From NCBI RefSeq assembly GCF_020911865.1, contig NZ_CP087131.1:1550001-1614000 (forward strand): DNA of 64,000 bases, in the 5' to 3' direction. Both the position numbers and the translations under genes were made by a program. This document shows, one piece after another, positions 1 to 7,900 of this stretch. This DNA comes from Chryseobacterium sp. C-71 (GTDB lineage: Bacteria > Bacteroidota > Bacteroidia > Flavobacteriales > Weeksellaceae). Under the pieces are notes generated by a model, which did not search any database, was not told the DNA's origin, and saw nothing but the letters and a program-made list of their open reading frames with translations. Positions within the stretch are counted from its first letter, which is position 1. The number at the start of each line of letters is the position of its first letter.

Positions 1-792
1 ATTTTCTTTCGAAACACTGTAGGTGTACCCTTCAATTTTACTCACCTTAAACCATTCCACTGCCGCTCTAACAGATTTTTCAATTTCCGGAGTTACGGGC
101 TGCATCATCAGAAACTTCACAATGTTCACAGATTCTCCGGTTGCCAGAGACATCGGCTCAAAAGCTCTCGCTTTTTCAGGAACCAAAGTCACTTCGTTGT
201 ACTGGTCTGCCCAGATGGAAAGTTTACCGTTTTGAAGAACCTGTGTTTTCAGAATACAGGCAATTCCTTTTTGCAAAGCAACTTTCGACTTTTCCTTTAA
301 TTGAGAACCTACGGCATCAAAACCCTCTTTTCCTTCAGCAACATTGTACAAAATAGTCAAGGCGTTGATCATCGCATTATCATTGTACGTTACCTGTTTT
401 CTGTAAATTGAAGCATTTGGAAAATACTGCGGAAATCCACCGTTTTCATACTGCATAGAGAGCAAATATTCAATTCCTTTTTCAGCAGATTTTAAATAAG
501 CTGGATTTTTAGTGGTGCTGTATGCTTTAATTAAACCATTGATTTCCCTTGAGGTGGCGTTGTTATCGATGGTAGCAAGATCATTGTCGTTGGCTTTGAT
601 TATCTTTAAAAGTTTAGAGTCTATTTCTAAAGTATAATCAACATTTTTTTTATCGCTGTTATGTTTGCCCCACCCGCCGTTCGGAAGCTGATAAACCATC
701 ATTTTTTCGGCCAAAGGATCTTTTACCTGTGCTGTACAAGCCGTTGTTGAGGCTAGGCACAATGAGAATAGGATAAGCTTAAAATTCATCAT
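1..792 (-). CDS. pelA: PL10-family pectate lyase, 3' end outside window
   Basis: Not an uninterrupted listed reading frame; I translated it by hand from the minus strand. It begins with a signal peptide (MNFKLILFSLCLASTTACTA, possible lipobox Cys) and stays open to the left edge, so only about 264 codons are visible. PL10 hallmarks are present: YQLPNGGWGKHN near residue 30, TIDNNATSREI near 65, then GGFPQYFPN and YNDNAMINAL, and WADQY. The family cleaves polygalacturonate by beta-elimination in the periplasm or outside the cell. Two ATGs in tandem (790-792 and 787-789) could start it. It follows the DUF4861 gene by 8 bp, so the two are probably one transcript for pectin use. The family call is from memory of PL10 motifs. 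Confidence 0.85.
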   Translation of the reverse strand, partial: MMNFKLILFSLCLASTTACTAQVKDPLAEKMMVYQLPNGGWGKHNSDKKNVDYTLEIDSKLLKIIKANDNDLATIDNNATSREINGLIKAYSTTKNPAYLKSAEKGIEYLLSMQYENGGFPQYFPNASIYRKQVTYNDNAMINALTILYNVAEGKEGFDAVGSQLKEKSKVALQKGIACILKTQVLQNGKLSIWADQYNEVTLVPEKARAFEPMSLATGESVNIVKFLMMQPVTPEIEKSVRAAVEWFKVSKIEGYTYSVSKEN

Positions 793-800
793 TTTTACTA

Positions 801-1986
801 TTATTTAATTGTAATTACTAAAGGATTGGCAACCATCTGAGCCTTTTTCTGCAAAAGTTTTTCCCAATCATTCTTTGTTTGAATCTGTCCGCTTTTCTGC
901 CATGCAAACCCTGCGTAATAAGTCAGTTTTTTCTGAGGTTTCGTTACAACCAGCAAATTACTCTGGTCCGGAGTTTCAGATTTGTGAGCTACAGATCTCT
1001 GAACAATTTTAGGATCTAATACAATTCCTTCTCCTACAAATGCATCATCAATTTTTTCCCAATGAAGATAATATCCGGCTTTATCATTCAGCTTTGATTC
1101 GCCTTCATTTTTATGTAAAGTAATTCCGACCGTATAATTGGGAACTGGCTTTTCAGCTTCAAAAGTCGATTCAAACTTAGAAAAATTCGAACCTAAATCA
1201 AGAGAAATTCTTTTTGGTTTCTTTCACTCCAAATTCGCTCCAAGGCGCGTATGTCAGTTCAAAAACCGTTCTCAGCGGACCTTCCGCAATCGTTTTTGAA
1301 GTTACAAAGTTTTGGGAAACCTGCAGTTTTTCATCTTTCCAGATTCCGATTCCTCCCGTTCCGCGGCTGTCACCGACGTGATATGGATCGTAGCCTTCAC
1401 CTCTCGTGTCTTTGTGATAATACATTGGATCCGTCAGATACCCTTTGTACCATTCGTCGATAACAGATTTTTCAGTTCTTTTAAACCAGATATCAACACC
1501 GCTGGAAAGTGTGCTTCCTTTCACTTTAGCCAAAGCTTCAGCCTGACCTTTTGGGCCATACACCCTGAACGCAACCTTATCATTTTCCCAGGTGTAATCG
1601 TCTACTCTTTCCGGAACCAGTCTGGAATACGTTGTCACTTTACTTTCAGGAACTGGTGTATTCGGATCTGCAATAATTTTATACGAATTCGTTTTATTTG
1701 CATCCAGTTTTGTCTGAAAAAGAAGCTCATCATTTTTCCCGTCACTGTCATTATCGATCCACTGAATCGGCAGATATTGGTTTTGGGCGTCTTTTATTCT
1801 TAAATCTTCCGCTTTATTTTTCTCTAAAAATGCTTTCAACTGCTTTGTTGAAACAGAAACGATTTCATTTCTTGCAAAATCCTGAGTATTTTTAACCTGA
1901 ATTGAGGTCTGCGCACTCATAAGATTCGCAGTAGTGCAAACGATTGCACAACTTAAACTCAGTTTTGATTTATTTGATCCGAACAT
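801..1986 (-). pseudogene. DUF4861 family protein, single-base frameshift
   Basis: The first 262 codons from 1986 give a secreted protein (signal peptide ending near LMSAQ) with the DUF4861 core: WFKRTEKSVIDEWYKGY, then YHKDTRGEGYDPYHVGDSRG. The frame stops at 1198 just after GVKETKK. Removing one A from the five-A run (plus-strand T run at 1211-1215) restores KETKRISLDLGSNFS and an open frame to a stop at 801-803 ending in NPLVITIK, giving about 394 residues, the expected length for a full protein. DUF4861 genes often sit beside pectin and rhamnogalacturonan enzymes, which fits the pectate lyase next door; the exact activity is unknown. The shift is either a real mutation or a homopolymer read error. 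Confidence 0.8.
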
Positions 1987-2000
1987 AAATGTTGTTTTCT

Positions 2001-2008
2001 CAAAAGTA
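2001..2008 (-). promoter_or_regulatory. TAnnTTTG -7 element for the DUF4861/pelA unit
   Basis: CAAAAGTA on the plus strand reads TACTTTTG on the minus strand, 14 bp upstream of the DUF4861 ATG at 1986. It matches the Bacteroidota -7 consensus TAnnTTTG; the -33 element is not clear. Confidence 0.4.
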
Positions 2009-2152
2009 GAAATATTCTGACTATTTTTTGGATTTTAAACCTTAAATATTTCTTAAAAAGAAATATAATGAAAAAATGCATCAAAATTACTTCATTTATA
2101 TAAAATACTCTATTCAAAAAAATTCTCAATGGTGGATTTATTTAAAAGTTTC

Positions 2153-2160
2153 TATATTTG
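2153..2160 (+). promoter_or_regulatory. TAnnTTTG -7 element
   Basis: TATATTTG lies 24 bp before the ATG at 2185. It supports that ATG as the start, because the longer reading frame would begin at a TTG inside this element. Confidence 0.5.
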
Positions 2161-2184
2161 ACTACTAACTTATCAACAAATTGT

Positions 2185-2955
2185 ATGCAAAGATTTTTCA
2201 CACTATTTTTTGTATTTGTATCAAATTTAATCTTCAGTCAGGAACATTTAAATAGAAAAGAAAACTTTGATGTGGCAACTTTTCGTTATTTGGATAGCTT
2301 AACAACAGTAAATAATATCTCGATAGAAGAATATTTAAAATTTTCAAAACCATTTTCAAAATGGGATATCAGACCTATAAAAGAAGAAAAGATATGGAGC
2401 TTAGATTCTATAAGAACATCAAGCGAAATATCAAATTTTTTCTGGGGTGGATTTTCTCAACATTATGAAATTAGTGAAAAAGAAGCTGGAAGTAAGCCTA
2501 ATGAATTTTTAACAACTGCTCAACTACAAAGTAGTTCGAATATAAAATTTTTAAATGAAAATCTTAACAAGTTTAAAGCACTTGCATTAGTCATTCAAAA
2601 GAATGATAATCTCATCTTCTTAAATCAAAATTCGTTACAACGAGTCGATGATTTATATAAAGAAAATAATAAATATTGGAATTATATAATTCCTGAAAAT
2701 TCTCCATTTCCTATTTCTACTCAAACGAAAATTGAGGACAAAATTAAATTTAGTAAAGAGCAGGAAAAAATTCTGAAGCTTATGGAAGAAGTTGCAATCT
2801 ATTCTATTATAAAAACAAATCACGGAATTTTCTTCTTAAAAGACGGTTTCACTTATAACTCTTATGGTTATTATTTTTCAGCAAGTAAAAAAATGGAACA
2901 TGACAATCATCTTTTTGAAATAATGGATTTTGTGAATATTAATGATGAATTTTAA
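2185..2955 (+). CDS. secreted hypothetical protein
   Basis: About 256 residues. I start it at the ATG at 2185 (MQRFFTLFFVFVSNLIFSQ, a clear signal peptide) rather than the upstream TTG at 2158. The mature part is lysine-, asparagine- and isoleucine-rich with no motif I recognise. The pattern 'LEKAL-VIQKNDNLIF' to 'HGIFFLKDGFTYNSYGYYFS' suggests a mixed alpha/beta fold of the kind found in orphan flavobacterial proteins. It is followed 57 bp later by another orphan on the same strand. Function unknown. Confidence 0.6.
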   Translation: MQRFFTLFFVFVSNLIFSQEHLNRKENFDVATFRYLDSLTTVNNISIEEYLKFSKPFSKWDIRPIKEEKIWSLDSIRTSSEISNFFWGGFSQHYEISEKEAGSKPNEFLTTAQLQSSSNIKFLNENLNKFKALALVIQKNDNLIFLNQNSLQRVDDLYKENNKYWNYIIPENSPFPISTQTKIEDKIKFSKEQEKILKLMEEVAIYSIIKTNHGIFFLKDGFTYNSYGYYFSASKKMEHDNHLFEIMDFVNINDEF

Positions 2956-3012
2956 TATTATATTGCAAATTAAACTTAATTCTATTCTCATAGTTTCCCA
3001 ACATAACAACGA

Positions 3013-3696
3013 ATGAAGTTTATTAAAAAATACTTTCTCATTTGGTGGATTCCGATAATCAGCTATTTGGTTCCTTATGTAATTTTTCAGTTGGGACTGC
3101 TTCTGAAAAAAGACGATATAGTCGATTTTTCATTGATTCTTTTTTACATCAATATTTTAGGAAACATTGCATCATCTATAGTGCAGATTGTGATTAAAAA
3201 ATGGTATTTACTTTTTCCTCAGCTTATCATTTCTGCATTTTTATTTTTTTTCGTTTCAGTATACCTTGCATTTTCACCACCCGATTTCTACGGCGCCAAC
3301 AAAACAATTCCAAAAAATGTAAAATTTGAAACACCTGTCGAAAAAGAAATCACTGAAAAAGATTTAAAGCTAAACGATTTTAGATTAGCAGAAATTTCGC
3401 AGCCTGGGATTTATAGTTTTTACACCAATCATCAACCAAAAGTTGCAGGATACTTTTTCATCAAAGCATTTGAAATAACTTCAAACGAGAGGTTATCAGA
3501 AGAACGAATAAATGAACAATCGAAAATCGTTGTGGAAAAACCTTCAGCAAAAATCTACAAAGGAGGATTTACAATTTACGAAGGTTCTTGGGGAGATAAA
3601 TATGGAGCGAGAATTGAACTTTGTTACAAGCCAAATAATGATAAAGAATATAAAGTGAATCAGAAAAATTACATTGTTGAAGGATGGATGCGATGA
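3013..3696 (+). CDS. membrane-anchored hypothetical protein
   Basis: 227 residues. Three hydrophobic stretches fill the first 95 residues (FLIWWIPIISYLVPYVIF, then SLILFYINILGNIASSIV, then LIISAFLFFFVSVYLAF). A soluble C-terminal domain of about 130 residues follows and ends in YIVEGWMR. No catalytic motif is evident. It lies on the same strand as the orphan upstream and may share its transcript. Function unknown. Confidence 0.6.
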   Translation: MKFIKKYFLIWWIPIISYLVPYVIFQLGLLLKKDDIVDFSLILFYINILGNIASSIVQIVIKKWYLLFPQLIISAFLFFFVSVYLAFSPPDFYGANKTIPKNVKFETPVEKEITEKDLKLNDFRLAEISQPGIYSFYTNHQPKVAGYFFIKAFEITSNERLSEERINEQSKIVVEKPSAKIYKGGFTIYEGSWGDKYGARIELCYKPNNDKEYKVNQKNYIVEGWMR

Positions 3697-3747
3697 ATTT
3701 CATTTCACCGAAATATCATTAACGTCAGAATAATTTCTACGATAAAT

Positions 3748-4188
3748 TTACCTCAAATCCTTTTTAATTACTAGATACTTCAAATCCTTATCTCCGGCAT
3801 TGCTAATTCCATGTTCTGAATTTGGCGGACAATATAAACTCGTATTTGGTCCAACTTCCACAGTTTTTCCATTCAGATAAAAAGATGCTTTCCCTTCCAG
3901 AATATAAAAAAATTCTTCTTCGGGATGACGATGTGGCGCATGTGTTGATTTTCCTGGTTCCACGATGCTCATCTTCAATGTGTTTTCTTCAGTGAATTTT
4001 TTGTCGGCGAACCAATATTGATAGCCTGAATTTGTCTTTTTTGCTTTAGTCAAATCAAATTCGTTGACGCAGTTTTCAATCGTGTAATTGATTCGTTCTC
4101 TTGTTGTTTCCACTTTCTGAGCATTTAAATTCTGCTGAAACAAAAAACTGAACATGATGGCCATTATAATTTGGAGCAACTTTTTCAT
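3748..4188 (-). CDS. secreted cupin-domain protein
   Basis: 146 residues with a signal peptide (MKKLLQIIMAIMFSFLFQQNLNA). A single cupin domain follows: motif 1 has H86, H88 and E92 (HAPHRHPEEEF) followed by YILEG, and motif 2 has CPPNSEHGISN with H126. These four residues are the usual metal ligands of the cupin beta-barrel. Substrate cannot be told; such small secreted cupins include sugar-binding, dioxygenase-like and isomerase-like members. It stands alone, convergent with the gene on its left. Confidence 0.8.
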   Translation of the reverse strand: MKKLLQIIMAIMFSFLFQQNLNAQKVETTRERINYTIENCVNEFDLTKAKKTNSGYQYWFADKKFTEENTLKMSIVEPGKSTHAPHRHPEEEFFYILEGKASFYLNGKTVEVGPNTSLYCPPNSEHGISNAGDKDLKYLVIKKDLR

Positions 4189-4285
4189 TTTTAATAATAT
4201 GAAAAAAAATAGTTTGAAGCAAATTAAATATCTCTTTCAATAAAAAACACAACTGATCTTTTCATTTGAAATGCAAAAAACTTCA

Positions 4286-4293
4286 TACATTTG
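4286..4293 (+). promoter_or_regulatory. TAnnTTTG -7 element
   Basis: TACATTTG lies 42 bp before the ATG at 4336, which argues against the upstream TTG (4291) as the start of the following gene. Confidence 0.45.
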
Positions 4294-4335
4294 AGTTACA
4301 TCTTCCTTTTTACATTCAGAACAAAATCTTCTCAC

Positions 4336-4854
4336 ATGAAATTTAATTTTTTCAGACCAAAAAAAACAGAAAAAAATAAATCTAAATCTGAAAATATAGA
4401 AGCTGATGATTTTACAACTTTTGAGCTGGCAGAGTACGATAAGAATGTGAAATTTTATTATACAAATATCATCAACTCTCTAGTTCTTTTCGCTTACAAT
4501 TCCAAACAACTGTTAGAAATGGAGTCAATTCTTATTGATCCTATAACAGAATTGTATGAGGAATTACAAGATGCTTTTGTACCAGTTTGTTTTGATACAG
4601 TATTTAGAAACAATTTTATTGATTCTTCTCTGAAAAAGGAATTACTTGAATTTAAATTTAAGGTTGAGCAAATTCCAAATGAGATTTGGGATTATAGTTT
4701 TATAGATAACCATGAAATTTGGAAGAGTATAAAAGAAAAAGCTGAAGAACTATTATCAAAATTAAATATAAAATCAAGAACATATAATACTGATTTTACA
4801 ACAATCATTTCAAAAGATGAAGAAGTTCTTTTTCAAGGTAAAAAAGATTTTTGA
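4336..4854 (+). CDS. small cytoplasmic hypothetical protein
   Basis: About 172 residues from the ATG at 4336 (MKFNFFRPKKTEKNKSK). The N-terminus is basic, and the body is acidic, predicted mostly helical, with no signal peptide, membrane segment or known motif. It sits 117 bp upstream of the giant helicase gene on the same strand, with a separate spacer between. I do not recognise it. Confidence 0.55.
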   Translation: MKFNFFRPKKTEKNKSKSENIEADDFTTFELAEYDKNVKFYYTNIINSLVLFAYNSKQLLEMESILIDPITELYEELQDAFVPVCFDTVFRNNFIDSSLKKELLEFKFKVEQIPNEIWDYSFIDNHEIWKSIKEKAEELLSKLNIKSRTYNTDFTTIISKDEEVLFQGKKDF

Positions 4855-4971
4855 ACCACAAATTTTATCTTACCTAAAAACCCTGTCCAGAAATCAATTT
4901 TGCCAATATCTGTTTTATTTCTAAATTGCATTATCTCCCGAAAAAGAGAGTGACAATCACAAAAAACATTT

Positions 4972-7900
4972 ATGAATCAGATTCTTCCGTTTGACTTACA
5001 GATACAGCACAGCCCTTATTTCAACTATACTTTTTGTTTAAACCAATATCCTTTTCTGCAGAGCATTGCTTTTAGAGACGTGACAGAAGATTTTGAAAAT
5101 CTCAATCTTCAGATCACTTCTTCATTGTGTTTATTTCAAAAATACGATGTTTATATTGATAAAATCAAGGCGAATGCGCTGTATAAAATCTCGCTTTTCA
5201 ACCTTGTTTTTAACAATACTTTGCTGAAAAGACTGACGGAAAAAGATTTAGATCAGATTAAAATTCAGGTTTTTAAAGACGGAGAAATTATTTACGAGAA
5301 AAGTTTCAGCATAGAAGTTCTCCCGATGGATTATTTTGGAGGACTACAATCTTTTCCGCAACTTTTGGCTTCTTATGTTCTTTCCAATAATACTTCGTTG
5401 TATAAATTGAAAGCCGATGCCATTGATATTTTGGCAAGAAATAAACTCACACCATCATTTGAAGGCTATCAACAGAAAAGCAAAGAAAGAGTTTTGCAGA
5501 TGGTTTCGGCGATTTATAAATCTATTCAGAATCTGGATTTGATTTACAGCTCGATGCCGCCAAGTTTTGAAAAGAGCGGACAAAGAATCAGGTTGGTGGA
5601 TACTGTTTTAGAAACAAAATTCGGGAACTGCATTGATATTTCACTACTTTTCGCAGCGTGTTTGGAAGCAATTGATCTCAATCCGATTATCGTGGTTACG
5701 GAAGGTCACGCCTTTATCGGAGTCTGGCTGGATGATCAGCGATTTGATGGAATGGTTAATTTTGATCAGGCAGCGATTTCCAAAAGAATTGCTTCGGGAA
5801 TAAAGGAAATTGCTTTAATTGAATCAACAAGTCTTTGCAGAGGAAGCAACATTTCGTTCAAATATGCGATGAATTCTGCCGAAACCCAGCTGATGGATTC
5901 TTCAAAATTTTTGTTGTCTTTAGATATTAAAAACGCAAGGTCGGCAGGAATTTCTCCGCTCCCACTTCTGAAAAATGAAACGGTAAAAACTCAGGATTTC
6001 AGTTCCGTTCAACATTCAACGAAACTCGATCAGGATTTTGATTTGGGAACGCAATACGATGACCTCGAACTGACGGATTTTTCCAATTTAACCAAACAAA
6101 AAGTCTGGGAAAGAAAACTATTAGATTTATCGCTTAGAAACAATCTTCTCAATCTGCGGTTTACCAAAAGTATGTTGCAGCTGGTTGATATTAAAACAAA
6201 TGTTCTTGAAGACAATTTAGCCGACGGAAAATCATTCACGATTCTTCCCGACAACAATCAGACGGTTCTGAGAAAATACAGTTTGTATGGCGAACCTTTG
6301 CATCAGTCGCAGCCGCTTTTTAAACTAGCGGAAGATGAGTTTAAATACAACCGACTTTTAACGTATTACCATCAGGACGACCTCGACAATATTCTCACCA
6401 ACCTTTACCGAAGCGCAAAACTTGCCGAAGAAGAGAACGGAAAAAGTACTTTGTATTTGGGAATCGGATTATTGAAATGGTTTGAACCTAAAAATAAAGA
6501 CATCCCAAGGCTGGCTCCTATTTTACTGATTCCTGTCGAGCTATCCAGAAAGTCAGTGAATTCTAAATTTACGCTTCGAAGCCGTGAGGAGGAAACCATG
6601 ATCAATATTACGTTGCTGGAATATTTAAAACAGGAATTCAAACTCAACATCAACAGCCTCGAAAATCTTCCGATGGACGAATCGGGAGTTGATGTTCCAA
6701 AGGTTTTGGCAATTATCAGAAATGCCGTTCTCAATTTGGCAGGTTGGGATGTTTTGGAGCAGTTGGTTTTGGGAATTTTCTCATTTAATAAATTGATTCT
6801 CTGGCAGGACATTTCAAAATATTCAGAAGAAATTCAGAAATCTTCGATTGTAAAAAGTCTGATTGACGGACGTTTGACGGGAACTTTGGAAAGAGTGGAA
6901 AATGACACAGAAAGTCTTGAAAATATATCAGCTTCTGAACTCGTTTTGCCAATTTCAACCGATAATTCTCAGCTGAACGCCGTAAAAAATGCCAACCTCA
7001 ACAAAAGTTTCATTCTTCACGGACCTCCCGGAACGGGAAAATCACAGACGATTACCAACATCATCGCCGATGCTTTGTCAAATGACAAAAAAGTGCTTTT
7101 TGTGGCTGCTAAAAAAGCCGCTTTGGATGTCGTTCACAACCGTCTGGAAAATATTGGTTTGGGTGCATTCTGTCTTGAACTGCATTCCAATAAATCTAAA
7201 AAGTCGGATGTTCTGAAACAGTTTGAAAGAACATTGGAAGTTCCGAAATATAAAATCAATGCCGATTATCACGAGGAGGCAAAACGGCTTGACGAACGCA
7301 GAAAAGAGTTAGGAAAATATGTAAACGAACTGCATAAAAAATTCCCGATTGGCTGGAGTTTATTTGATACGATTGCCTTTCTGGAAACCAATCACGTACA
7401 GGCCGATGAGCGTTTCCATATTAATTTTCCTCTGGAAAGTGCTGATGTGTTCAACTGGAATCAGTGGAAAGACTGGCTGATTCCGTTTGCTTCGATTGTG
7501 CAGAAAATCGGGCAGCCCTCGCTTCATGCTTTACGACCGATAAAAACGTCGAGCCATCAGTTTGAAAATAAAAATCTGATTCTCTCGGCGATTTCTCAGT
7601 TTAATGAAAAGAAAAATGCTGCGGAGCAGATTAAAAAGCATTTCCAGCTCGAGGAAGTTTCCAATGAGGACAGTGTGGAAATCCTTGAATTTCTAAAAAA
7701 TAATCCTGTAAAATCCGGTTTGGTTGATTTGGTTTTTAATGAAGGTCAACTGAATTTATTTAAAAACTGGATGACGCAGCAAACGCAGTTTCAGCAAATA
7801 GAAAGTCAGATTACAGCCAGTTTCAATTCTTCCATTTTAAATATTGATTTTGCTTCATTAAAATTAATCTGGAATCAGGCAAAACATACTTGGTTTATTC

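Noticed and set aside
1251..1895. Plus-strand open frames over the DUF4861 gene
   Set aside because: They are antisense shadows; the minus-strand translation shows family motifs across both sides of the frameshift.
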